A stretch of DNA of 64,000 bases from Alkalibacter mobilis (GTDB lineage: Bacteria; Bacillota; Clostridia; Eubacteriales; Alkalibacteraceae), in NCBI RefSeq assembly GCF_015594845.1, contig NZ_JADNRK010000008.1:1-64000 (forward strand), written 5' to 3'. A program made the position numbers and the translations under genes. Below the pieces are notes generated by a model. The model saw only the letters and a program-made list of their open reading frames with translations. It was not told where the DNA came from and ran no database searches. Within the stretch, counting starts at the first letter, position 1. Every line of letters starts with the position of its first letter. This document shows positions 47,663 to 57,635 of this stretch, piece after piece.

Positions 47663-48632
47663 TGCATACAACACCGCACTTCAGGAATTCAACGAAAGGA
47701 TCTCACAAAGAAAAAAAGATCATCAGCATAAGATCGATATTCTCAATGGAAAGATACCCCAATTGAAAATCATCGGAGACGGCATCAACAAGGCCGGTCT
47801 CAAACTGACGATCGCCTCCGTTTCCGAAGGCAACCCCACCGATTTAAAGAAGTACAGGGAAGAGATCGAATTGTTGAAATCAGATCAAATAAGTCTTCTG
47901 GAATCGGAAGGTTACCCCAAAGATTATTTGGATTACAAACCCATATGTCCCATTTGCAATGACCAAGGAGTGGTAAATGGAGAAAGATGTGTTTGTTTCA
48001 ACAAACTCCTGGTGGAAAAATACTACGATCAATCAAATTTGAAGAATATTTTGGACAAAGAGAACTTCGACAACTTCAACACCGGATACTACTCGGATTC
48101 AAAGGGATCTTATCCGGCTTCACCAAAGCTCAATATTCAAAATATACTTCTGGCCGCAATCAATTACGCTAATAATTTCAAGTCTGAAAAGACCAATTTG
48201 TATTTTTTCGGCGATCCCGGGCTGGGCAAGACTTTTCTTTCCCATTGCATCGCCAAGGAAGTTTTGGACAAAGGGTTCATTGTGATTTATCAAACATCGT
48301 CGGAATTGTTGGACATTATACGAAGAAGCAAATTCCAAAATCCCACTGATAGCACACAGGACAATCCTGTCAATTATCTTTATTCCTGCGATCTTCTTAT
48401 AATCGATGATCTTGGAACCGAAACCCTGACCGATTTTGCAAACAATGAGCTTTTTAACCTCATAAACAAACGCCTTAAAGACGAGAAAAAGATGATAATC
48501 AGCACAAACTTATCTCTCGACAAGCTTGAGGATAGATACTCCGCCCGTTTGGCTTCAAGGATTATAGGTAATTTCAGGTTTTTCGAGTTTTTCGGCGAAG
48601 ATATAAGAATGAAAAAAGCCGACATCATATGA
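47652..48632 (+). CDS. dnaI: DnaC/DnaI-type helicase loader ATPase
   Basis: A 326-residue AAA+ ATPase of the DnaC/DnaI/IstB group. Residues 95-115 hold a zinc-type cluster CPICNDQGVVNGERCVC. Walker A is GDPGLGKTF at about 190, Walker B is LLIIDDLGTE, and the sensor region IISTNLS follows. It loads the replicative helicase. ATG 47652 overlaps dnaD, which fits a complex with that protein. A palindromic terminator contains its stop codon. IstB of transposons is related, but the zinc region and dnaD linkage favour the chromosomal loader. Confidence 0.92.
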   Translation: MKDNAYNTALQEFNERISQRKKDHQHKIDILNGKIPQLKIIGDGINKAGLKLTIASVSEGNPTDLKKYREEIELLKSDQISLLESEGYPKDYLDYKPICPICNDQGVVNGERCVCFNKLLVEKYYDQSNLKNILDKENFDNFNTGYYSDSKGSYPASPKLNIQNILLAAINYANNFKSEKTNLYFFGDPGLGKTFLSHCIAKEVLDKGFIVIYQTSSELLDIIRRSKFQNPTDSTQDNPVNYLYSCDLLIIDDLGTETLTDFANNELFNLINKRLKDEKKMIISTNLSLDKLEDRYSARLASRIIGNFRFFEFFGEDIRMKKADII

Positions 48633-48645
48633 TGTCGGCTTTTTT
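48612..48645. terminator. Bidirectional terminator, dnaI and YabE-like gene
   Basis: A perfect 22-base palindrome GCCGACATCAT/ATGATGTCGGC flanked by AAAAAA and TTTTTT, between convergent genes. Confidence 0.9.
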
Positions 48646-48653
48646 GTTCAATG

Positions 48654-49694
48654 TTAATCCAGAACATATACCTTCAAAGTCTTTCTTCCAAATCTGAGAG
48701 CTTCCTCGTGAGAATTGAAATATATGTCTATTCTGTTTCCCTTGATCGCACCGCCCCTGTCTTCCACGACAAAAATTCCCCTGTTTGATGAATTCCTGAA
48801 GTATGGAATATAGAATTCTGTTCCAAATGCGAAGGATTTTGAAGTTGCAATGGTTCTGTTGGCTGTAGTTCTTGTCCCGCTGGCCGTCACATATCCGTTT
48901 CCGGGCCCGGTACAAATTTCACATGAGCAATAAGCGGTGGCCGTTACGTACATGGCCGTCCTAAACCGGGTCTGCCCCCTTGATGTAGCTATATATACGT
49001 TGGTGCCTACTTCCTTGATCTCTTCTTTCGGTTCAACTTCGACTTTTTCTTCGAGAACCGTTCTGCTGTATTCCACTCCGTCGTGATACACGACTTTTTC
49101 AGTCACTGATCTAAGGCCATCGCTTCCCTTTTGGATCGTTTTTACTTCTCCCTTGTCCATATTGGAGTTACTTCTTGTTACCTGGGTGTACTTGACAGGA
49201 TACTTGTTTGTGTCAAGTTCTTCCGTGACCCTGGTTATTCTGATCTCTTCGTCGAAGTTCAAGTCCAGCTTTTCATCCACGGCAGGATAAACCAAATCCA
49301 GTTCTTCCAATCTGAGACCTAATTTTTCGATTATGTCTTCGACTTGTTTTTCGGCGGTGACAAATACATATTCTTTTCCGTCCGCCACTACTTTGACTTC
49401 CATTCCTCTTTTGATTTCAATCTTTTGTTCGTTTTCCAGCACATTATCCAAAGGAACTGAGATCTCATCCATCTCACCAAGGCTGATCTCGTTGTCTAAA
49501 AGAGCTTCACCTACAGTTTTTTCTCCTCTGAATGTATATTCCATGGTGTTTCCTTCATCAACTATCGTCACGATTTTTTCTGTTGTCTGGAAGATGACAA
49601 ATGCCGCTGACATTGCTACGATCAGCAATGAAATGATTAAAAGATTACGGCCGATTGCGCCCAATTCCTTTAATCTTTTTAAATTAACGTTCAT
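48654..49694 (-). CDS. YabE-like cell-wall protein with G5 and 3D domains
   Basis: A 346-residue exported protein. A membrane or signal segment lies at residues 17-38. Two or more DUF348 ubiquitin-like units cover about 38-150, a G5 domain covers about 153-222 (TEELDTNKYPVKYTQV), and a C-terminal 3D domain covers 245-346 with its three aspartates in VEDRGG, NRID and the family fold (YVTATAYCSCEICTG). This resembles resuscitation-promoting or lytic transglycosylase-type proteins that cleave or remodel peptidoglycan. It lies next to tatD, as yabE does in Bacillus. Confidence 0.93.
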   Translation of the reverse strand: MNVNLKRLKELGAIGRNLLIISLLIVAMSAAFVIFQTTEKIVTIVDEGNTMEYTFRGEKTVGEALLDNEISLGEMDEISVPLDNVLENEQKIEIKRGMEVKVVADGKEYVFVTAEKQVEDIIEKLGLRLEELDLVYPAVDEKLDLNFDEEIRITRVTEELDTNKYPVKYTQVTRSNSNMDKGEVKTIQKGSDGLRSVTEKVVYHDGVEYSRTVLEEKVEVEPKEEIKEVGTNVYIATSRGQTRFRTAMYVTATAYCSCEICTGPGNGYVTASGTRTTANRTIATSKSFAFGTEFYIPYFRNSSNRGIFVVEDRGGAIKGNRIDIYFNSHEEALRFGRKTLKVYVLD

Positions 49695-49759
49695 TCTTTA
49701 CCTCCTAATTTAAGGCCCAAAACAGGCCTGCTTGCGGATTTCTCCAGCGAGTACCAGAC

Positions 49760-49788
49760 ATCATATCTCATAAAATGGGATTTGTCAA
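49760..49788 (-). promoter_or_regulatory. Promoter of the YabE-like gene
   Basis: TTGACA (49788-49783), 17-base spacer, TATGAT (49765-49760). A short AGGCC/GGCCT hairpin lies between this and the ribosome site. Confidence 0.82.
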
Positions 49789-49893
49789 ATTTGTTGCCTT
49801 TTTGTTACATTTTATTTACATTTTTTATTATACTACCTATTGACATTTTTGTACAGTGTATCGTTTACACCTTTTATTTTCTTCTTTCGGCGC

Positions 49894-49918
49894 AAAAAAA
49901 AAGACAGCATTTGCTGTC
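49894..49918 (-). terminator. Intrinsic terminator of aroF-tyrA-tatD
   Basis: GACAGCA, two-base loop, TGCTGTC, then nine T on the minus strand. Confidence 0.92.
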
Positions 49919-49930
49919 CTTGAAAAAAAA

Positions 49931-50701
49931 TCAAAATTTTATATCCCCAAAAAGATTTCTTACATTTCCCTCCACGGCTTCCATCAGAGAATCAAAAGAA
50001 ATCTCTCTTATGTCGGCAACTTTTTCCGCAACGTATTTTACGAAGGACGGTGTATTGGTTCTTCCCCGAAAAGGGACCGGAGTCAGATACGGACTGTCCG
50101 TTTCCACCAGTATTCTGTCTAAAGGCACCTTTGATGCCACCTCAGGCAGTTTTCTCGAATTTTTGAAAGTCACCGGTCCTGAAAATGAAATGTAATATCC
50201 CAGATCCAGATAATTTTTTGCCATTTCCCAGCTTCCTGAATAACTATGCATAACTCCGGTCACCCTGCCACTGAATTTTTTTAATATGTCATACGTATCC
50301 TTGTGGGCATCCCGTGAGTGTATTGCTACCGGCATTTCGAGCTTCTCTGCAAGAAGAAGCTGCCTTAAAAACATCTCCTGCTGGACTTTTCTTGGGGAAT
50401 GATCGTAATAATAATCCAATCCTATCTCCCCCACACCGACAACTTTATCTCTTTTGCAACTTTCTTCCAAAAATTTGAAAAATTCTTCATCTCCGGTTTT
50501 GGCATCATGGGGATGCAAACCTGCCGTAGAGTATATTATAGGGTATTTTTCGGAAAGCTTTATGGAATCTTCAATGGACTTTTTGTCATATGATGAATTT
50601 ATTATCAGTTTACCTCCCTGCGACATAAATTCATTTATAACATCGTCCAAAATCCCGATGTACCTTTCATCGTCCATATGTGCGTGAGTATCTATCAACA
50701 T
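49931..50701 (-). CDS. tatD: TatD-family deoxyribonuclease
   Basis: A 256-residue TIM-barrel metal hydrolase. Metal ligands are visible in DTHAHMDD at the start, GEIGLDYY, IHSRDAH, MHSYSG and ETDSPYL. TatD proteins have 3'-5' exonuclease activity on DNA and RNA, and some act on D-amino acid peptides. ATG 50701 follows AAAGGAGAT, 38 bases after tyrA, with no terminator between, so it is likely co-transcribed with aroF-tyrA. Confidence 0.94.
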   Translation of the reverse strand: MLIDTHAHMDDERYIGILDDVINEFMSQGGKLIINSSYDKKSIEDSIKLSEKYPIIYSTAGLHPHDAKTGDEEFFKFLEESCKRDKVVGVGEIGLDYYYDHSPRKVQQEMFLRQLLLAEKLEMPVAIHSRDAHKDTYDILKKFSGRVTGVMHSYSGSWEMAKNYLDLGYYISFSGPVTFKNSRKLPEVASKVPLDRILVETDSPYLTPVPFRGRTNTPSFVKYVAEKVADIREISFDSLMEAVEGNVRNLFGDIKF

Positions 50702-50739
50702 CTCAAATCTCCTTTACGTTTTATATGGAAGAAACAGGT

Positions 50740-51597
50740 TTATTTCCCCATTTCCATCCTCTTCTTCCCTATTATATCAAAACGATCGGTTATTGAAGCA
50801 TACTCTTCATTTTCTATGGAATCTTTAAAAAATTCGATGCTTTCTTGAAATTTGTCCAGAACTTCGACCAACTTGTCCTTGTTGGCTAAAAAAAGTTCCG
50901 CCCACATACTCGAATTGATCATTGCTATCCTTGTCATGTCCTGAAAACTTCCTCCCTCAAATCGAGTTACCTTGGAATCGTCGCTTATGTCCACCATGGA
51001 TGCCGCTATTATATGGCAAAGCTGACTGGTGAAGGCAATTTTTTCATCGTGGGTTTCCGGATCAGTTTCAATGATCTGGCCAAATCCCATTTCTTCGATC
51101 AACCTTTTTACAAAAATGATATTTTCCTTTTTGTTTTTTTCTGTAAGTGTGAGTATGTAATTTTTACCGGCAAAAATTTTATCCGACGTAAAAATTTCTC
51201 CACTCTTTTCCCTTCCGGCCATGGGATGTCCGGGTATAAAATCCACATCATCCCTTAAAACCGGCAAAATCTCTCTTATTATATTTCGTTTTACGCCCAC
51301 GATATCGGTCAGTATGCTTCCTTTTTTAAACAATTTCATGTTGCTTTTGATGAAATCCACCGCATGGGCAAGGTTGAGGCAAACGACCACAAGATCGCAC
51401 TCGCCTATGACGCTGGAAACATCGGAGCAACCTCTGTCTATTATCATCTGTTTTTCTGCAGCCTGCAAGATCTCTTCATTGATATCGTGTCCGTAAACCT
51501 TTTTAAAACCAAGGCTCTTGAAACTTTTTGCAAAAGCACTGCCCATGAGACCAATTCCAACGACCAAGACGTTTTTGTTCTTAAAGTCACTCTCCAT
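50740..51597 (-). CDS. tyrA: Prephenate dehydrogenase
   Basis: TyrA oxidatively decarboxylates prephenate to 4-hydroxyphenylpyruvate for tyrosine, using NAD+. The 285-residue monofunctional enzyme has the Rossmann loop VLVVGIGLMGSAFAKSF, the GHPMAGREKSG active site and a C-terminal helical dimer domain. There is no chorismate mutase or ACT domain. Its ATG directly abuts the aroF stop as TAAATG, so translation is coupled. Its place after the Tyr/Phe-rich leader explains why tyrosine would be the sensed product. Confidence 0.95.
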   Translation of the reverse strand: MESDFKNKNVLVVGIGLMGSAFAKSFKSLGFKKVYGHDINEEILQAAEKQMIIDRGCSDVSSVIGECDLVVVCLNLAHAVDFIKSNMKLFKKGSILTDIVGVKRNIIREILPVLRDDVDFIPGHPMAGREKSGEIFTSDKIFAGKNYILTLTEKNKKENIIFVKRLIEEMGFGQIIETDPETHDEKIAFTSQLCHIIAASMVDISDDSKVTRFEGGSFQDMTRIAMINSSMWAELFLANKDKLVEVLDKFQESIEFFKDSIENEEYASITDRFDIIGKKRMEMGK

Positions 51598-52614
51598 TTA
51601 GCCTATCACCTTTCCCTCAAGCTCTGCATACTTATTCAAAGTTACCATCAACTCTCTGAATTTGTCCGGTTTCAGCGACTGAGCACCGTCACAAAGTGCC
51701 GTCTCCGGCGAATTGTGAACTTCTATCATGACTCCATCTGCTCCCGCTGCGACTGCTGCCTTTGCCATGGATTCCACCATCCACCACATTCCCGTGGAAT
51801 GACTTGGATCGACTATAATGGGCAAATGACTCTTCTTCTTTATCGCTGGTATGGCACTAAGATCCAAAGTGTTTCTGGTGAAGGTCTCAAAAGTTCTGAT
51901 CCCTCTTTCACATAATATTACATTATCGTTGCCTTCCTTCATTATGTATTCGGCAGACATCAACCATTCCTCGATAGTTGCCGACATTCCTCTCTTCAAC
52001 AAAATAGGTTTGTCGCACATTCCCAGCTCTCTCAACATGGCAAAGTTCTGCATGTTTCTGGCTCCCACTTGTATGATATCCACGTCATCTACGAATGCCT
52101 GCAAAAATTCTGTCGACATTAATTCCGAAACGATGGGAAGTCCGGTTTCCTTTCTTGCCAATTTTAGAAGTTCAAGACCGTCGAGGCCCATTCCTTGAAA
52201 GCTGTAAGGCGAAGTCCTGGGTTTAAAAGCTCCTCCCCTTAAAAATGTAGCGCCGGATTCCTTTACGCTTTTTGCCACTTCAAGGATTTGTTCTTCGCTT
52301 TCGATCGAACATGGACCTGCGATGACAGAGAAATTTTTTCCTCCTACTTTCCTACCGTTGACATCGATCACTGAATCTTCAGGGTGAAAAGTTCGGTTTG
52401 CCTTTTTGTACGGCTCCTGCACCCTTAATACCTTGTCAACTATGTCTATGGAGGCAATACTGTCCACATCTATGGATCTTGTGTCTCCGATCAGCCCCAT
52501 TATGATATGGTCTACTCCTTTTGAATAGTTGATCTCCATCCCCTTTTGCTTAAGTATCTCCATCAACTTCTCAATTTCTTTTTCAGGTGCATTTGCTTTT
52601 ACAACTACGATCAT
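51598..52614 (-). CDS. aroF: DAHP synthase with N-terminal ferredoxin-like domain
   Basis: This enzyme joins PEP and erythrose 4-phosphate to DAHP, the entry step of aromatic synthesis. The 338-residue protein has an N-terminal regulatory ferredoxin-like domain (residues 1-70, MIVVVKANAPEKEIEKLM) of the type that gives tyrosine or phenylalanine feedback in Thermotoga. The type I beta barrel follows (FSVIAGPCSIESEEQ, RGGAFKPRTSPYSFQG, VDPSHSTG). It is the first gene of aroF-tyrA-tatD and is preceded by a leader peptide and terminator. Confidence 0.95.
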   Translation of the reverse strand: MIVVVKANAPEKEIEKLMEILKQKGMEINYSKGVDHIIMGLIGDTRSIDVDSIASIDIVDKVLRVQEPYKKANRTFHPEDSVIDVNGRKVGGKNFSVIAGPCSIESEEQILEVAKSVKESGATFLRGGAFKPRTSPYSFQGMGLDGLELLKLARKETGLPIVSELMSTEFLQAFVDDVDIIQVGARNMQNFAMLRELGMCDKPILLKRGMSATIEEWLMSAEYIMKEGNDNVILCERGIRTFETFTRNTLDLSAIPAIKKKSHLPIIVDPSHSTGMWWMVESMAKAAVAAGADGVMIEVHNSPETALCDGAQSLKPDKFRELMVTLNKYAELEGKVIG

Positions 52615-52646
52615 TATTATAACCTCCCTTTTTTGATTTTTAATAT

Positions 52647-52672
52647 AAAAAAAGAGACTCTCACCGAGTCTC
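52647..52672 (-). terminator. Leader terminator (attenuator) before aroF
   Basis: GAGACTC at 52672-52666, a five-base loop, GAGTCTC at 52660-52654, seven T at 52653-52647. It lies between the leader ORF stop and the aroF ribosome site, so it can act only as a conditional terminator of its own operon. Confidence 0.9.
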
Positions 52673-52710
52673 CTTAAATATACATTAATTTACATTTGGG
52701 TTCAGAAAGT

Positions 52711-52839
52711 CTACTCCATGACATTTTCACTGCTATTTATTTGTACGCCAAAATAACCGTAGCTATAATAATAGCTAAAGCCATAACCGTAAAAATATGC
52801 AGTTTCCTGGGATTTTATCCCTTTCACCTGTATGGACAT
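52711..52839 (-). CDS. Tyr/Phe-rich leader peptide of aroF-tyrA
   Basis: A 42-codon ORF with an AAGGGAG ribosome site seven bases before ATG 52839, ending in TAG 52711. Residues 15-30 hold eight Tyr (positions 15, 17, 19, 23, 24, 25, 27, 29) and three Phe (16, 21, 30): YFYGYGFSYYYSYGYF. The transcript from the promoter at 52866-52894 begins about 20 bases before it. The following terminator and the position of the stop codon inside a possible antiterminator arm fit ribosome-mediated attenuation. A free-standing small protein is possible but less likely. Confidence 0.85.
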   Translation of the reverse strand: MSIQVKGIKSQETAYFYGYGFSYYYSYGYFGVQINSSENVME

Positions 52840-52865
52840 GATTTCACTCCCTTTTGATTTATATC

Positions 52866-52894
52866 ATTATACTTGTATATAAATTAAAAGTCAA
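52866..52894 (-). promoter_or_regulatory. Promoter of the aroF leader and operon
   Basis: TTGACT (52894-52889), 17-base spacer, TATAAT (52871-52866). Confidence 0.9.
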
Positions 52895-52947
52895 TTTATC
52901 TTTTGACTGTTTATCAAATTTTTATCAAAATCTCCGACCTTGCTCCA

Positions 52948-54564
52948 TCAGGCCTTTCGCTTTTTTATGAAAGCTTTGATAAAATCGCTGTTTCCGCTGG
53001 TTTTTTTCATCGAATCGATCAGCCTGTCGGCTATGTCTGCAGCGGAATAATTTGAAAACATCTTTCTCACCTCTATGACAAACTTCATTTCTTCTTCTGT
53101 CAGCAGTTTGTCTTCTCTTCTGGTTCCCGATTTGTAAATGTCGATTGCCGGGAAAATTCGTTTTTCGGTCAAACCCCGATCAAGGTGCAATTCCATGTTT
53201 CCGGTACCTTTAAATTCTTCAAAAATCACATCGTCCATTCTGCTTCCCGTATCGATCAGGGCAGTGGCCAGTATCGTTAGACTTCCACCTTCTTCGATGT
53301 TTCTGGCAGCTCCAAAAAATTTCTTTGGAAGATAAAGAGCTTCAGGATCCAATCCACCGGATAAGGTCCTGCCGGAGGGTGGAACCACCAGGTTGTTTGC
53401 CCGGGCGAATCTGGTAATGCTGTCCATAAGGATGATCACGTCCTTGCCCTGCTCTACAAGCCTTTTACCTCTCTCAAGAACAATTTCCGCAGCTTTGATA
53501 TGATTTGCCGGCAGTTGGTCAAATGTAGAGTATACAACGTCTGCATTGACGGAACGTTGAATATCTGTGACCTCTTCAGGCCTTTCATCTATGAGCAAAA
53601 CGATCAATTCCGCTTCGGGATTGTTGACGGTTATGGCATTTGCTATCTCTTTTAGCAGTATGGTTTTTCCCGCCTTGGGAGCTGCTGCTATCATTCCCCT
53701 TTGTCCCTTTCCTACAGGTGCAAAAAGATCTATTATCCTTGTTGAGACAGGCGTGCTTCCCGTTTCCAATTTTAATCTCTCATCTGGAAATACCGGAACC
53801 AGTCTTTCAAAGTTGGGTCTGTTGACCACTTTTTCAGGCACGTCTCCATTTACGGATTCCACATAAAGCAACGCATCGAATTTCTCCCCTTCATTTGGGG
53901 TTCTGATTTTTCCCACTATCTTGTCACCGGTTCTCAACTTGAACCTTCTTATCTGTGAAGGAGACACGTAAATGTCATTTTCTCCGGAAAGGTAGTTGTT
54001 TGTCCTTAGAAAACCGAATCCATCGCTCAATACTTCGAGTATCCCTGTTTGGGGCTTTCCGTACCTGCTCATGTCTTTTTTGTCCGGATTGGTCATCAAG
54101 TCCTCTTCCTCTTTCATTATCTCGCTTGTGCTTCTGCCGTTTACACTCTCCACATACAACATGGCATAATACTTCTCCCCTTCTCTGGGAGCTCTGACTT
54201 TGCCCTTGATCCGATTTCCGGATCTGAGCTTGAATTTTTGTATTTGAGATGCCGATACGTAAACGTATTCTTCAGGAGACTCCATGTCATCGTTCTTTAA
54301 AAATCCGAATCCCTCCGGCAATATCTGCAACGTCCCCTCCAGATCGAATGCTGCATCCACCGAATCCTTTAGCTTTGAGTACTTGCCTCCATTGGAGTCA
54401 CTTCCCCCGTTGTCTCCGGAAATCTGGGTTTCTTCCTTTTTGTCTTCAGACAACATCGCTACAAGCTCGCTCTTCTTTAACTTTGTAACATTTTTTATAC
54501 CTTTGTCTTTTGCTGCTTCTCTAAGCTCGCTGACGGTCATGCTATTATAATCTTTGCTGCTCAA
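52948..54564 (-). CDS. rho: Transcription termination factor Rho, duplicated RNA-binding domain
   Basis: Rho is the hexameric RNA helicase that ends transcription. The 538-residue product has an N-terminal SAP-like helical domain ([17 protein letters not shown]), then two tandem cold-shock RNA-binding domains at about residues 75-144 and 172-242, then the ATPase with Walker A APKAGKT near 295-301, LIDERPEEV, and the Q and R loops. The repeats share GFGFL, the FKLR(S/T)G phrase and LYVESVNG. Most Rho proteins have one such domain. TTG 54564 is eight bases after GGGGAGG and is preferred to an upstream TTG without a site. Confidence 0.95.
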   Translation of the reverse strand: MSSKDYNSMTVSELREAAKDKGIKNVTKLKKSELVAMLSEDKKEETQISGDNGGSDSNGGKYSKLKDSVDAAFDLEGTLQILPEGFGFLKNDDMESPEEYVYVSASQIQKFKLRSGNRIKGKVRAPREGEKYYAMLYVESVNGRSTSEIMKEEEDLMTNPDKKDMSRYGKPQTGILEVLSDGFGFLRTNNYLSGENDIYVSPSQIRRFKLRTGDKIVGKIRTPNEGEKFDALLYVESVNGDVPEKVVNRPNFERLVPVFPDERLKLETGSTPVSTRIIDLFAPVGKGQRGMIAAAPKAGKTILLKEIANAITVNNPEAELIVLLIDERPEEVTDIQRSVNADVVYSTFDQLPANHIKAAEIVLERGKRLVEQGKDVIILMDSITRFARANNLVVPPSGRTLSGGLDPEALYLPKKFFGAARNIEEGGSLTILATALIDTGSRMDDVIFEEFKGTGNMELHLDRGLTEKRIFPAIDIYKSGTRREDKLLTEEEMKFVIEVRKMFSNYSAADIADRLIDSMKKTSGNSDFIKAFIKKRKA

Positions 54565-54689
54565 AAAAATACCTCCCCGTATCTGAATATCAAACAATTG
54601 AATTAAGCTCGAATTTAGAAATATAGTAGAATTAAATGATAATGGGAAATGGATGTGAAATTAAAACATTTCTGACATTACTTCTTAAT

Positions 54690-54717
54690 GATATACCAAC
54701 CTTTTATTGCCTGTCAA
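54690..54717 (-). promoter_or_regulatory. Probable rho promoter
   Basis: TTGACA (54717-54712), 16-base spacer, TATATC (54695-54690). The leader to the TTG start is about 120 bases, and Rho genes are often autoregulated through such leaders. Confidence 0.68.
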
Positions 54718-54787
54718 CAAAACTCGTGCCCTGTAATTTTATAATCTGTCGTCAGTTATGATTTATGCCCGAACGTAGTAATTTTAT

Positions 54788-54995
54788 TTATCCACAACTC
54801 TCGATAACTTGTGGATACATGCCCTGTTGACAAGTCTTGGGGTAAAAAGATTGTTAAACACAACATAATGTTGCTGATTTCTCAAATTGCATGTTTTTTT
54901 ACAGTTATCCACATTCTCCACAATTAATGCACCTTTTATCCACATCCAACTGTGCTTTTGTGGGTAATTTGTGTGTATAACCATTTTTATCCACA
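54788..54995. other. DnaA-box cluster between rho and pyrG
   Basis: Four perfect TTATCCACA boxes on the plus strand: 54788-54796, 54905-54913, 54936-54944, 54987-54995. Near matches with one change: TGTGGATAC 54810-54818, TTCTCCACA 54914-54922 (directly abutting a perfect box), TGTGGGTAA 54959-54967, TGTGTATAA 54972-54980. Such density in 208 bases is far above chance. It may bind DnaA for titration, replication control or regulation of rho. An AT-rich stretch lies alongside at 54597-54780. Confidence 0.85.
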
Positions 54996-54997
54996 GA

Positions 54998-55030
54998 AAC
55001 GCTAATGATAAGCTGTATATCATTAGCGTT
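54998..55030. terminator. Perfect hairpin after pyrG
   Basis: A 13-pair stem AACGCTAATGATA with TATCATTAGCGTT and a seven-base loop, just after the pyrG stop. The T run on the minus strand is short, so it may be a weak terminator or an RNA end stabiliser. It abuts the last DnaA box. Confidence 0.75.
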
Positions 55031-55038
55031 TTAAAATT

Positions 55039-56634
<1,596 letters not shown>

Positions 56635-56724
56635 CTAACCTCCATATTTATTTTTTAACTGTAGCTTTTTTCGTCCTTTATCATAAAAAAATATTTTATA
56701 ACATAAACATTCGCTTGTAAATAC

Positions 56725-57588
56725 CTAACTGGTGATTTTTTTGAATCCTTCTCCTAAAACTTCATAGACATCACCCAAAATGACAAATGCGTGAGGATCT
56801 ATCTCTTTTACAAGATCCTTCATCTGAGATACCTGCGCCCTGTGGACTATGCAGTAAACCACGCTTCTTTCAGAACCGGTGTAGGCACCTTTTCCGTTGA
56901 GAATAGTAGCTCCTCTGTCCAGCTCGGTCATTATGCCCCTGGAAATCTCTTCAGATTTTTCAGATATGATGTAAAAAGCTTTTGCATAACTGATACCCTC
57001 CTGCACCAAATCGATCACCTTCATGGACAAGAACAGGGTCAAAGTTGAATACATTGAAATTTCTATGTCTTTGAACACTATCCCTGCAAATACGACCACC
57101 ATGGAATCTATGATCATAAGCCAGGTTCCAATGGAGATCCCTTTAAAAAACTTGTGAAGTATTGAGGCCAATAGATCTGTTCCTCCGGTGGTCCCCCCAA
57201 ATTTAAATACAACTCCTATTCCGGCTCCCAATATGACACCACCAAAAACCGAGGCCAGAAATACATCGTGGGTAAAGGGCGGCGTTCTCATAAACAAGTC
57301 GATATTCAACGAGAATAAAATCGTCCCGAAAAAAGTCTTGATCCCAAATCTTCCACCTAAAAGTTTAAAGGCAATATAGAACAAAGGTATGGTAAAAATC
57401 AATGTCATCAAACCCACGGGGTATCCTGTCAAATGATAAAGCACTGTGGCCAAACCACTAAATCCACCTGGCGCGATCTTATTGGGTACACTGAATGAGT
57501 TGAATCCAAATGCCATTATCATTGTGCCCAATGTTATCCCCAAATAGCTTTTTATTTCTGTTTTAATGGGCTTTAGCCGTTCAGTCAA
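56725..57588 (-). CDS. YitT-family membrane protein
   Basis: A membrane protein of about 287 residues with five hydrophobic segments in the first 190 residues (the first is LGITLGTMIMAFGFNSFSVPNKIAPGG) and a C-terminal soluble DUF2179 domain (VVYCIVHRAQVSQMKDLVKEIDPHAFVIL). YitT proteins are widespread in Firmicutes and have no settled function. TTG 57588 is chosen because AGAGGTGATC lies just upstream; GTG 57597 would overlap that site. It is close to alr and may share its transcript. Confidence 0.9.
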   Translation of the reverse strand: MTERLKPIKTEIKSYLGITLGTMIMAFGFNSFSVPNKIAPGGFSGLATVLYHLTGYPVGLMTLIFTIPLFYIAFKLLGGRFGIKTFFGTILFSLNIDLFMRTPPFTHDVFLASVFGGVILGAGIGVVFKFGGTTGGTDLLASILHKFFKGISIGTWLMIIDSMVVVFAGIVFKDIEISMYSTLTLFLSMKVIDLVQEGISYAKAFYIISEKSEEISRGIMTELDRGATILNGKGAYTGSERSVVYCIVHRAQVSQMKDLVKEIDPHAFVILGDVYEVLGEGFKKITS

Positions 57589-57635
57589 ATAGATCACCTC
57601 TCAAATTTTGTTTTTCTCCGATTTAACATATCTTT

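Noticed and set aside
47652-48632. Transposon IstB protein
   Set aside because: The ATPase resembles IstB, but no transposase, terminal repeats or target duplications are seen, and the overlap with dnaD indicates a helicase loader.
49695-49893. c-di-AMP (ydaO-type) riboswitch before the YabE-like gene
   Set aside because: Such riboswitches often precede wall hydrolase genes, but the transcribed leader here is only about 60 bases, too short, and lacks recognisable conserved blocks.
54784-55023. 79-codon minus-strand frame between pyrG and rho
   Set aside because: It runs through the DnaA boxes and the pyrG hairpin, lacks a ribosome site and has no recognisable composition.
54598-55038. Main chromosomal origin (oriC) at the DnaA-box cluster
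   Set aside because: dnaA, dnaN and recF are not nearby, and genes on both sides run in the same direction, so there is no strand switch. The boxes are reported as a cluster without calling an origin.
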